Assembly (NCBI GenBank): GCA_022794295.1
Contig: JAAWEO010000044.1
Location: 1 to 11,615, forward strand
From: Angelakisella sp.
Lineage (GTDB): Bacteria > Bacillota > Clostridia > Oscillospirales > Ruminococcaceae
Direction: 5' to 3'
Length of the DNA stretch: 11,615 nt
In this document: piece after piece, positions 5,964-11,615 of the stretch
Layout: the number at the start of each line of letters is the position of its first letter
Numbering within the stretch: position 1 is the stretch's first letter
Translations under genes and position numbers: made by a program
Notes under the pieces: model-generated
Databases searched by the model: none
Told to the model about the DNA's origin: nothing
The model's input: the letters and a program-made list of their open reading frames with translations, nothing else

Positions 5964-6941
5964 CTAGATATATGGCCCCTTTGCCATGGCCTCCACGGTG
6001 CTTTGGAAAACGGTGTCAATGGAGGCCCCTGCAATGGTCTCCCCCAGGGCCTCCCGGAACTGGGGATCGTTCATCATGGCGGTGGTTTGGGCTGCCGCTG
6101 CCTGGGACTGCTGCATAGCCGCCATTTTTTGTGCCAGATCCGGACCGCCGGTGCCGGAGGAGCTTCTGGCGGCTTTTCTGGTGACGGAGCGGCGGGCCGA
6201 AAGCTCCATGGAAATGCCCATTTTGTGAAGGATCTGGGCCTCCACCACCTGGTCCATGTAAAGGCGGAACCGCTTGGCCCGGGCGGTCCAGAAGTCGTCC
6301 TCCTCGCTGCCGCTTTTGGATTGGGAGATGCCTCCGCCGCTGCTGCAGGACTGGGCGTTGGCGATCATCCCGTCCTCCCCAATGGCGATGCACCTGGAGG
6401 TCCGCTGGGAGATCCCCGGTATGATGGCCTCGTTGCGGGCTGCGTCAAAGGCGAACCAGGCCTCGATGCGGTTGTAGATCTCGTTGGCGTAGGCGGGGTC
6501 CTCCTCCATGCGCTGCTGCACCTTGGGGTGGATGATGACCGCCGTACTGCCCGGAGGGATAGAGCCCAGGTTCCTTTGGACCTGGGGGTCAAGGGGGTCC
6601 GGGTTTGGGCCGGAGGGCCGCCAGCTTTCTATCTCCGAGGCGGAGGAGGTTTGCTGGTAAATTTTGTGGAAGGGGTAGTCATTGCGGCTTCGCCAAAGGC
6701 GGGAGCTACCATCAAAGACGTGGTAGGCAAGGCTGGGGTACTTGGCACGGAGCCGGTCCTCCAGGCTTTGTGCTCCGGATACTGCTCCGGCGGAGGACAC
6801 CTCCCGGGCCGGGGAGGCCTCCAGTCCCCTGGCTACCGTCTCCAGAAAGGAAAGGCCTGGGGCGCCGCCTGGGTTCAAAAGGGAGGGCGGCAGGGCCGTA
6901 CCGGTCTGGAGCATTGCTTGGGTCAATGGACTAAGATTCAT
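5964..6941 (-). CDS. Conserved-looking hypothetical protein of 325 residues
   Basis: The protein starts MNLSPLTQAMLQTG and has no signal peptide or membrane segment. Residues 1-60 are Ala/Ser/Pro/Gly-rich and probably flexible. Residues 60-215 look folded, with YHVFDGSSRLWRSRNDYPFHKIY (73-95), a hydrophobic TAVIIHPKVQQRM (133-145) and EIYNRIEAWFAFDAARN (154-170). A Ser/Gly linker follows, then a helical segment DDFWTARAKRFRLYMDQVVEAQILHKMG (215-242) with a basic patch. An Ala/Gln/Met-rich C-terminus ends the protein. I do not recognise the family. Codon use matches neighbouring genes and the reading frame is long, so it is very probably real. An upstream in-frame ATG (6989) is rejected because AAAGGAG sits between it and ATG 6941. 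The gene is convergent with pspA and divergent from smpB. Confidence 0.85.
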   Translation of the reverse strand: MNLSPLTQAMLQTGTALPPSLLNPGGAPGLSFLETVARGLEASPAREVSSAGAVSGAQSLEDRLRAKYPSLAYHVFDGSSRLWRSRNDYPFHKIYQQTSSASEIESWRPSGPNPDPLDPQVQRNLGSIPPGSTAVIIHPKVQQRMEEDPAYANEIYNRIEAWFAFDAARNEAIIPGISQRTSRCIAIGEDGMIANAQSCSSGGGISQSKSGSEEDDFWTARAKRFRLYMDQVVEAQILHKMGISMELSARRSVTRKAARSSSGTGGPDLAQKMAAMQQSQAAAAQTTAMMNDPQFREALGETIAGASIDTVFQSTVEAMAKGPYI

Positions 6942-6950
6942 AGCGTTGGT

Positions 6951-6957
6951 CTCCTTT
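6951..6957 (-). promoter_or_regulatory. Ribosome binding site deciding the start at 6941
   Basis: AAAGGAG on the minus strand lies 9 bases before the ATG at 6939-6941. It would fall inside the coding region if the upstream ATG at 6989 were used. Confidence 0.8.
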
Positions 6958-7037
6958 CTGGCCAACCCCAAAAGGGGCGGGCCGGTCATTTACAAAAACA
7001 TGCAAGCCATCCTTGCTGGGGCCGGGATCACAAATCA

Positions 7038-7046
7038 AGTATAACA
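7038..7046 (-). promoter_or_regulatory. Extended -10 promoter of the 325-residue-protein gene
   Basis: The minus strand carries TGT directly before TATACT (7038-7043), an extended -10 element about 95 bases upstream of the start. No good -35 hexamer is present 17 bases further up, as expected for extended -10 promoters. Confidence 0.5.
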
Positions 7047-7154
7047 CAATCCAAACGAAAACACCACATAGGCCGGATCGCTTTGGGGATCGCAGCCGTT
7101 TTGATCCTCCCACCGTCTGAACCGGCCTTTCTTTGCCGGAGCAGCGGGCCATGG

Positions 7155-7183
7155 TTGACTTTTTCCCCAAAACAGGGTAATAT
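7155..7183 (+). promoter_or_regulatory. Promoter of smpB (and probably ssrA)
   Basis: TTGACT (7155-7160) and TAATAT (7178-7183) are separated by exactly 17 bases, giving a short leader of about 30 bases. No separate promoter fits in the 30 bases between smpB and ssrA, so this promoter or one inside smpB should serve both. Confidence 0.85.
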
Positions 7184-7218
7184 ATATAACAGCCTATGGG
7201 GGAGGGAGGGATTTTGGG

Positions 7219-7680
7219 ATGCCAAGGGCGGGAATCAAGCAGATCGCGGTGAACCGGCAGGCGCGCCATGAGTATTTTGTGGAGGAAAGCCTGGAGGCCG
7301 GGATCGAGCTGTTCGGCACCGAGGTAAAAAGCATGCGCTGTGGCGGTGTGAACCTGAAGGACGCCTGGTGCGATTTTGAAGGGCTGGAGCTGTTTGTAAA
7401 GCAGATGCACATCAGCCCTTACGAAAAGGGGAATATCTTTAACAGGGATCCCCACCGTCCCAAAAAGCTTCTCCTCCACAAGCGGGAGCTCCGCCGCCTT
7501 TACGGGCTGGTGAAGCAGCAGGGCCTTACCCTGATCCCGCTGCAGGCCTATTTTAAGGGCGGGCTGGTAAAGCTGGAGATCGGTCTCTGCAAGGGCAAAA
7601 AGCTTTATGACAAACGGGCGGACGCTGCCAAAAGGGCCGCCCAGCGGGACATCGAGCGGGCCATGCGGGACAGGGGCTGA
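7219..7680 (+). CDS. smpB: SsrA-binding protein SmpB
   Basis: This 153-residue RNA-binding protein delivers tmRNA to ribosomes stalled on mRNAs lacking a stop codon, mimicking part of a tRNA anticodon arm. Family hallmarks are NRQARHEYFVEESLEAGIELFGTEVKSMR (12-40), the HISPYEKGNIFNRDPHRPKKLLLHKREL block (about 64-91), and GLVKLEIGLCKGKKLYDKR in the last beta strands. The basic C-terminal tail (AAKRAAQRDIERAMRDRG) enters the mRNA channel. The length is normal. GGAGGGAGGG (7201-7210) precedes the ATG by 8 bases. Its RNA partner ssrA begins 30 bases after the stop, the common Firmicutes arrangement. Confidence 0.98.
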   Translation: MPRAGIKQIAVNRQARHEYFVEESLEAGIELFGTEVKSMRCGGVNLKDAWCDFEGLELFVKQMHISPYEKGNIFNRDPHRPKKLLLHKRELRRLYGLVKQQGLTLIPLQAYFKGGLVKLEIGLCKGKKLYDKRADAAKRAAQRDIERAMRDRG

Positions 7681-7710
7681 TTTTAGCCCACAAGCAGCCA
7701 CAGGAAATAC

Positions 7711-8058
7711 GGGGGCGTACCGGTTTCGACGGGGGCTGTGAAGTACGGTAAGCGGGTAGAGGCGCTCGACCTCTATAAAACGGGCAAACTTAAAAGTAAA
7801 CGACAATCGTACTGTTGCTTACGCGGCCTAATTAAAGGCTGCCGTCTGACCGGGGAGGACCACGGCCCCGGCTCGGGCGTCATTTCGTGGTGAACGCCTG
7901 GGGGGAGGGCTCCCGCCCTCCAGGTGTACCGGGAGCTACCAAGCCCGCCAGCCTGCCGTTTGGCGGACGGGCAAGGGAATGCAAAGAAGCGGCTGCACCC
8001 GAAGAAAGCTGTATGGATCGGTTTTCGGACAGGAGTTCAACTCTCCTCGCCTCCACCA
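7711..8058 (+). ncRNA. ssrA: Transfer-messenger RNA (tmRNA)
   Basis: The RNA is 348 bases long including an encoded CCA. The 5' GGGGGCG (7711-7717) pairs with CGCCTCC (8048-8054) as the acceptor stem, followed by A and CCA. The hallmark TACCGGTTTCGAC lies near the 5' end, and the T arm is AGGAG-TTCAACT-CTCCT. The tag frame reads GTA AAC GAC AAT CGT ACT GTT GCT TAC GCG GCC TAA (7796-7831), encoding VNDNRTVAYAA after the alanine carried by tmRNA. The AYAA-like end fits the usual hydrophobic ClpXP-recognised degron. The remainder holds the pseudoknot-forming, GC-rich segments. It acts with SmpB to rescue stalled ribosomes and mark the product for degradation. Confidence 0.97.
7796..7831 (+). other. 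tmRNA-encoded degradation tag frame
   Basis: The open frame encodes V-N-D-N-R-T-V-A-Y-A-A and a TAA stop. The first codon is inferred from alignment with typical tags starting A-N-D; here it is GTA instead of the usual GCA. If the resume codon were elsewhere, only the first residue would change. Confidence 0.75.
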
Positions 8059-8060
8059 CG

Positions 8061-8144
8061 GCGTGGCCGCCGAGGCCAATCCCTGCCCGGCCCCCTCGAA
8101 AGAGGGGGCCTTACCTTTGTGCAGAATCTTAGCGACTGCCTGGA
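8061..8144 (+). repeat. Terminator-bearing unit, copy 1
   Basis: The unit begins two bases after ssrA and contains GGCC-GCCGA-GGCC, then the stem-loop at 8089-8110, then a T-rich tract and GCCTGGAG-like end. It is similar along its full length to 8179-8262. The core 8081-8112 is identical over 32 bases to 8197-8228. Confidence 0.85.
8089..8110 (+). terminator. Terminator of ssrA, first of two
   Basis: GGCCCCCTC and GAGGGGGCC form a 9-base-pair stem capped by a GAAA (GNRA) tetraloop, followed by TTACCTTTGT. It sits about 30 bases after the tmRNA CCA end and should end the smpB-ssrA transcript. Confidence 0.85.
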
Positions 8145-8178
8145 GACTGAGATATCTAAAAGTGTTTACACCACAATA

Positions 8179-8262
8179 GCGCGGCCGCCGAGGCCACCCT
8201 GCCCGGCCCCCTCGAAAGAGGGGGCCTTTCCTTTTGTACGAAACCCCAGCGCCTGCCTGGAG
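8179..8262 (+). repeat. Terminator-bearing unit, copy 2
   Basis: This copy lies about 35 bases after copy 1. It matches in order: the GCGCGGCCGCCGAGGCC opening, the identical 32-base core, a T-rich tract, and the AGCGcCTGCCTGGAG end. Differences concentrate in the tract after the hairpin. Confidence 0.85.
8205..8226 (+). terminator. Second, duplicated terminator behind ssrA
   Basis: This is the same 9-base-pair stem and GAAA loop as the first terminator, followed by TTTCCTTTTGT, a better U-tract. It lies between the first terminator and the response-regulator promoter and would stop read-through. Confidence 0.85.
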
Positions 8263-8328
8263 CCCCGGTGCCCAAGCTGTTTTCCCCTTCCCGGCAGCGG
8301 CTGCCCTGCTGCCCGGTGCTTTGTTTAG

Positions 8329-8357
8329 TAGACATCCTTCGAAAAAGCGTGTATAAT
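8329..8357 (+). promoter_or_regulatory. Promoter of the two-component operon
   Basis: TAGACA (8329-8334), a 17-base spacer and a perfect TATAAT (8352-8357) lie about 40 bases before the response-regulator start. Transcription would begin near 8364. Confidence 0.85.
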
Positions 8358-8382
8358 GAAAAATTAGGATGTTTACTCTGTG

Positions 8383-8391
8383 AGGGGGGAG
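8383..8391 (+). promoter_or_regulatory. Ribosome binding site deciding the start at 8397
   Basis: AGGGGGGAG ends 5 bases before ATG 8397. An in-frame upstream ATG at 8268 lies before the promoter and would place non-homologous residues ahead of the receiver domain, so it is rejected. Confidence 0.8.
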
Positions 8392-8396
8392 CGGAA

Positions 8397-9113
8397 ATGA
8401 AGGTTTTGATCGTGGATGACGAGCCCAGTATCGTCAATTTGATCCGGATGAACCTGAAGCTGGAGGGCTACGACACGGTCTGCGCTTATTCCGGCCGGGA
8501 GGCGGTGGACGCTTATGCCTCCCAGAAGCCGGATATCGTCCTTTTGGACATTATGCTGCCGGATATGGATGGCTACGACGTTCTCCGGGCGATCCAGGAG
8601 CTGGACCGGTCTGCCGCCGTGATCTTCATCACCGCCAACGACAAGCGCACCAGCAAGATCCTGGGGCTGGAGCTGGGGGCGGATGACTATATCACCAAGC
8701 CCTTTGATAATAAGGAACTGGTGCTCCGGGTAAAGACCCTGTGGCGGCGGATCCGCCTGACCCGGGGCGCCGCCGAGGATGCCGCCGCCCCTCCGGAGCC
8801 GGAGCCGGAGTCCCGCGTCCTTGCCCACGGCTGCCTTACCCTGGATCCCGATGCCCATACCGTCCTGGTGGAAGGGGAGGAGGTCTCCCTGACCTTCCGG
8901 GAATTTGACCTGCTGTGCTACCTGATGCGCAACCGCCGCCGGGTGCTGAAGCGGGAGGAGCTTTTGGAAAACATCTGGGGATACAGCTATATGGGCAATA
9001 CCCGGGCGGTGGATATCCTTATTCAGCGCCTCCGCCAAAAGCTGGGCCCCGCCGGGGAGTATGTCCGTACCGTCTACGGGGTGGGATACCGCTTTGAGGG
9101 ACCGGGAAAATGA
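8397..9113 (+). CDS. OmpR/PhoB-family response regulator
   Basis: This 238-residue DNA-binding regulator is probably activated by the kinase encoded next. The receiver domain (1-115) shows the acidic pair Asp7-Asp8, phosphoacceptor Asp51 in LLDIMLPDMDG, Thr79 and Lys101 in YITKPF. An Ala/Pro/Glu linker (about 122-138) leads to a winged-helix domain. That domain has LTFREFDLLCYLMRNRRRVLKREELLENIWG, the recognition-helix region TRAVDILIQRLRQKL and the terminal wing YVRTVYGVGYRFE. All phosphorylation residues are present. It is the first gene of a three-gene operon; its stop overlaps the next start as ATGA. The target genes and the stimulus cannot be read from sequence. Confidence 0.96.
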   Translation: MKVLIVDDEPSIVNLIRMNLKLEGYDTVCAYSGREAVDAYASQKPDIVLLDIMLPDMDGYDVLRAIQELDRSAAVIFITANDKRTSKILGLELGADDYITKPFDNKELVLRVKTLWRRIRLTRGAAEDAAAPPEPEPESRVLAHGCLTLDPDAHTVLVEGEEVSLTFREFDLLCYLMRNRRRVLKREELLENIWGYSYMGNTRAVDILIQRLRQKLGPAGEYVRTVYGVGYRFEGPGK

Positions 9114-10558
9114 TCCAGGAACGGCTGAAGCTGCGGATCATCCGCCTGAACCTTCTTTACCTGCTGCCCATTCTGCTCCTTTGCTGTGCCGCCGCCTTCA
9201 GCGGCTTTTTCGGCCTCATGCGCCGGTCCCAGGTGCGCTTTCTGACCAGCGAAAGCTATATGAGCCAGGTCTACCTTATGGAGCGCCTGGGCTACGGCAG
9301 CCCAAAGGCCCAGGGGGAGCAGCTGCGAACCACCGCCCCCCTCCTTTGCAGCACCCTGGCGGATATCTCCGGCCTGCGGGTGCAGCTCTACTCCAGCGGC
9401 GGGGAGCTGATGGCCGACTCCCTCCCCCTGGAGCCGGTGGCTGCCACTGTGGATGTGGAAAGCGCCGCCCAGGGCACCAAGGCCTACCTCTTTTTCAGCC
9501 AGGGGTGGGGGCGGTCCTACATCTCCTTTTCCAGCCCGGTCTACAGCAGCGGCGGGGAGACCATCGGGGTCATCCGGTACCTGACTGCCCAGGGGGAGCT
9601 TTCTCTTCTCCGGCGGATGGCTTTTCTCATGGCGGCGCTGGCCATTCTGGCCTCGGTGCTCTGCTACCTGGTGAGCGCCGCCCTGGCGGGGATGGTGGCC
9701 CGCCCCGTCCTCTCCCTCCAGAAGGCCCTGGGGCAGATGGAACGGGGAGAACCGGTGGAGCTTTCCGCCGGGGCCTTTCAGGGGGAGTTCCGGGAGCTGG
9801 AGCAGTCCTTCCTGACCATGGAGGAGGCCAACCGGCGCAATCTTCTCCGCCTGGGGCAGGAGAAGGAAAAGCAGAACCTGTTCTTTAATAGCGCTACCCA
9901 CCAGCTCAAGACCCCTCTTACCTCCATCATCGGCTATTCGGAGATCATCCAGCGGATGAGCGGCGACGAGGATATCACCCTCAGCGCCCGGTACATCCAG
10001 GAGGCGGGGCAGCAGCTCCTTTCCATGGTGGAAAATATTATCAATATCTCCCGGTACCAGCGCACCGAGTACGAGTTTTCCCCCGCCTGGTTCCGCCTGG
10101 AGGAGCTCTGCGCCGAGTGCCGGACCCTTCTGCTCCCCCGGCTGGAGCGCAGCGGCATCACCCTGGTCTGCCATTGCCCCGCCCTGGAGGTCTACTTTGA
10201 CCGGGAGCGCATCCGGGAGGTGCTGCTGAACCTGTTGGACAACTGCATCCTTCACAGCGGCTGCACCCGCATCTCCATCTCTGCCGCCACCCTGCCGGTG
10301 CGGCTGATCGTGGAGGACAACGGGGAGGGCATCCCCCCGGAGCAGCTGGAGCGGCTTTTCCAGCCCTTTTACCGGCCCGGGACCTCCGCCCCGGGGGGAA
10401 GCGGCCTGGGCCTTGCCATCTGCAAGGAGATCATGACCGCCCAGGGCGGGGACATCGGCATCCTCTCCACCCCCGGCACCGGCACCCGGGCCATCCTCTA
10501 CTTCCAGGACACCCAAAAGCCCCAGAAATGGTACAACCACATGGCCAGGAGGATATAG
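9110..10558 (+). CDS. Membrane sensor histidine kinase
   Basis: This 482-residue kinase is the partner of the preceding regulator (4-base overlap). A first membrane segment (about 14-35) and a second (about 170-193) bracket an extracytoplasmic sensor domain of about 130 residues with no recognised fold. A HAMP-like linker follows (about 194-245). HisKA has phosphoacceptor His264 in NSATHQLKTPLTSIIGYSE. The ATPase domain has N box LLNLLDNCILHS (372-383), G1 EDNGEGIP (402-409), FQPFYRPG and G2 GSGLGLAICKEI (430-441). All catalytic motifs are intact, in contrast with the kinase-like protein near 2180. The architecture is that of PhoR/VicK-type kinases, though a specific pathway is not assignable. 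Confidence 0.96.
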   Translation: MIQERLKLRIIRLNLLYLLPILLLCCAAAFSGFFGLMRRSQVRFLTSESYMSQVYLMERLGYGSPKAQGEQLRTTAPLLCSTLADISGLRVQLYSSGGELMADSLPLEPVAATVDVESAAQGTKAYLFFSQGWGRSYISFSSPVYSSGGETIGVIRYLTAQGELSLLRRMAFLMAALAILASVLCYLVSAALAGMVARPVLSLQKALGQMERGEPVELSAGAFQGEFRELEQSFLTMEEANRRNLLRLGQEKEKQNLFFNSATHQLKTPLTSIIGYSEIIQRMSGDEDITLSARYIQEAGQQLLSMVENIINISRYQRTEYEFSPAWFRLEELCAECRTLLLPRLERSGITLVCHCPALEVYFDRERIREVLLNLLDNCILHSGCTRISISAATLPVRLIVEDNGEGIPPEQLERLFQPFYRPGTSAPGGSGLGLAICKEIMTAQGGDIGILSTPGTGTRAILYFQDTQKPQKWYNHMARRI

Positions 10559-10561
10559 ACT

Positions 10562-11341
10562 ATGGACCACACCCTGCGGCGGCGGACCTTTCTGGGCATC
10601 TATCTGACGGTGATGATCCTCGCCAGCCTGTTTCTTCTCCGGCAGGCCTTTGCCCCGGGGGAGATGGTGCAGATCGACGACCGGGAGGCGGTGATGCGCC
10701 GGAGGACCACCAGCCCCCTTTCCTCCCTCACCGTCCGGGACCCCTGCTGGCCGGACCGGGAGATCACCGACCGGGAGGTCCTCTACCTTCTCAGCCAGCG
10801 GATCGCCTCCATTCCCCGGGCCAGCGGCCCCTTCCCCGGGGAGGCCCCGGGGAAGCTGGGCGGGGAGATGACCTTTGCCGGTGGGGACCGGGAGCCCTTT
10901 ACCATCGGCACCTTTCTGACCATCGGGGAGGTGGTTTACTACAGCCCGGAGGCGGAGGGGGAGCTGGCCGAGCTCCGGGCCGCCATTGCGGGGCAGCTGT
11001 ACACCCTCCCCAACCTGGGTTCCTTCTTCCAGCCGGGCCGCCAGGTGATCCTTTCCAACGGGGAAGCCGCCCTGGAGCTGACCCCCGAGGCCATGGAGCT
11101 GCTGCGCCGGGCCATTGAGGGCGGGGAACCGGTGGAGGAGTTCGAGGAGATCCTGGGGGGGCCCGCCCCCCGGTACACCATCCAGGTGCGCAGCCCGGAA
11201 GGGCTGGACGAGGTGCGGCTGCTGGTCTACGGCAACGAATCCATCCAGGTGTACAACATCTATTCCTCGGGCCAGCCCCTGGCGCTCTGCTTCAGCGCCG
11301 AGGTCGTCCCCCTTTGCCAGGGGCTGCTGGGGGGCGCCTGA
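10562..11341 (+). CDS. Membrane-anchored extracytoplasmic protein of the two-component operon
   Basis: This 259-residue protein has one N-terminal hydrophobic segment (about 10-29, TFLGIYLTVMILASLFLLRQ) preceded by Arg-rich residues. It is therefore a signal anchor with the rest outside the membrane. No lipobox cysteine is seen. The soluble part is acidic, with no catalytic motif I recognise. The gene begins 3 bases after the kinase stop, with AGGAGG (10547-10552) 9 bases before the ATG, so it is the third gene of the operon. By analogy with membrane-anchored YycH/YycI acting on WalK, it might modulate the kinase; this rests on position and topology only, not on homology. Confidence 0.85.
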   Translation: MDHTLRRRTFLGIYLTVMILASLFLLRQAFAPGEMVQIDDREAVMRRRTTSPLSSLTVRDPCWPDREITDREVLYLLSQRIASIPRASGPFPGEAPGKLGGEMTFAGGDREPFTIGTFLTIGEVVYYSPEAEGELAELRAAIAGQLYTLPNLGSFFQPGRQVILSNGEAALELTPEAMELLRRAIEGGEPVEEFEEILGGPAPRYTIQVRSPEGLDEVRLLVYGNESIQVYNIYSSGQPLALCFSAEVVPLCQGLLGGA

Positions 11342-11382
11342 ACCTTGCCGGCATAGCCTGGCTGAATTGACCAGACAAAAGG

Positions 11383-11419
11383 ACGCCGCCCAAACGGGAG
11401 CATTCCCGACGGGCGGCGT
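11383..11419. terminator. Bidirectional terminator between convergent genes
   Basis: ACGCCGCCC (11383-11391) pairs with GGGCGGCGT (11411-11419), and an inner CGGGA/TCCCG hairpin (11395-11408) stacks on it. On the plus strand TTGTTTTATG follows; on the minus strand CCTTTTGTCTGG follows. It can end both the two-component operon and the leftward gene at the right edge, whose stop is only a few bases away. Confidence 0.85.
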
Positions 11420-11423
11420 TGTT

Positions 11424-11615
11424 TTATGCTGGGACCTTGGGCAGGGGCAGCAGCCGGGGGTGGTGGGCGTAGTCGTTCAGGCGGCCCTGGTAGACCAGCC
11501 GGGCCCCGGGGAGGGCTGCAAGGTCCTGGGGACGGACCAGGAAGATATCCTTTTCCGGGTGCCAGATGCCGCTTTCCCACAGGACATAGGCCACAAACTG
11601 GGAGCAGACAAAGTG
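11424..11615 (-). CDS. C-terminal part of a YiiX-like (permuted NlpC/P60, DUF830-type) cysteine hydrolase
   Basis: The frame is open from the right edge to a TAA at 11424-11426, giving the last 63 residues, starting HFVCSQFVAYVLWESGIW. The CSQFVAYVL motif followed by RPQDLAALPGARLVYQGRLNDY resembles the C-terminal end of YiiX/DUF830-type proteins. In those circularly permuted NlpC/P60-like hydrolases the catalytic cysteine lies near the end, after the histidine. The Cys here is residue 4 of the visible part. The N-terminal part, the catalytic histidine and any signal peptide lie outside the window. Function, on peptidoglycan or lipid amides, cannot be decided. It ends at the shared terminator 11383-11419. 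Confidence 0.7.
   Translation of the reverse strand, partial: HFVCSQFVAYVLWESGIWHPEKDIFLVRPQDLAALPGARLVYQGRLNDYAHHPRLLPLPKVPA

Noticed and set aside
6003..7271. Plus-strand frame of 422 codons opposite the 325-residue protein
   Set aside because: It runs through two promoters and into smpB in another frame. The minus-strand gene has a good ribosome site and typical codon use.
6931..7806. Minus-strand frame of 291 codons over smpB and ssrA
   Set aside because: It is antisense to two unmistakable genes and has no ribosome site.
8268..8396. Extended N-terminus of the response regulator
   Set aside because: It begins upstream of the TATAAT promoter, and the extra residues are not part of a receiver domain.
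9074..10570. Minus-strand frame of 498 codons opposite the histidine kinase
   Set aside because: It is a shadow of third-position GC bias; the plus strand carries a complete kinase with all motifs.

Overview
This GC-rich window (roughly 60% by eye) looks like the chromosome of a Gram-positive anaerobic gut Clostridium, most likely an Oscillospiraceae/Flavonifractor-like member. The grounds are strong AGGAGG ribosome sites, TTGACA/TATAAT-type promoters with exact 17-base spacers, a smpB-ssrA pair whose tmRNA encodes its own CCA, a PspA/TPM-type gene pair, and GC-rich hairpin repeats between genes. The assignment is an inference. No phage, insertion sequence or CRISPR array is visible.

Layout. 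Bases 1-435 carry no convincing gene, only short dyads and direct repeats. gap (glyceraldehyde-3-phosphate dehydrogenase) runs leftward with its own promoter and a strong terminator. After a promoter-rich intergenic stretch comes a rightward gene for a soluble PAS/ATPase kinase-like protein with an AT-hook-like N-terminus and no histidine in the expected phosphoacceptor helix. Next are a membrane protein with a Gly/Arg-rich repeat N-terminus and, two bases further on, pspA. The 648-base stretch after pspA is packed with inverted repeats: a 185-base multibranched fold starting at the pspA stop codon, then a chain of perfect hairpins. An unrecognised 325-residue protein is encoded leftward after that.

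smpB and ssrA follow on the plus strand and together form the trans-translation ribosome rescue system. Behind ssrA lie two near-copies of a terminator-bearing unit of about 84 bases. A second operon has its own TAGACA-N17-TATAAT promoter and encodes an OmpR-type response regulator, its sensor histidine kinase (ATGA overlap) and a membrane-anchored extracytoplasmic protein. It ends at a bidirectional terminator facing the 3' end of a YiiX-like cysteine hydrolase gene that runs in from the right edge.

Much of the window reads as envelope and translation-stress housekeeping: PspA with a membrane partner, trans-translation, and a two-component system with an accessory membrane protein. The least explained parts are the folded region 5311-5765, the AT-hook kinase-like protein, the Arg/Gly-repeat membrane protein and the duplicated terminator unit.
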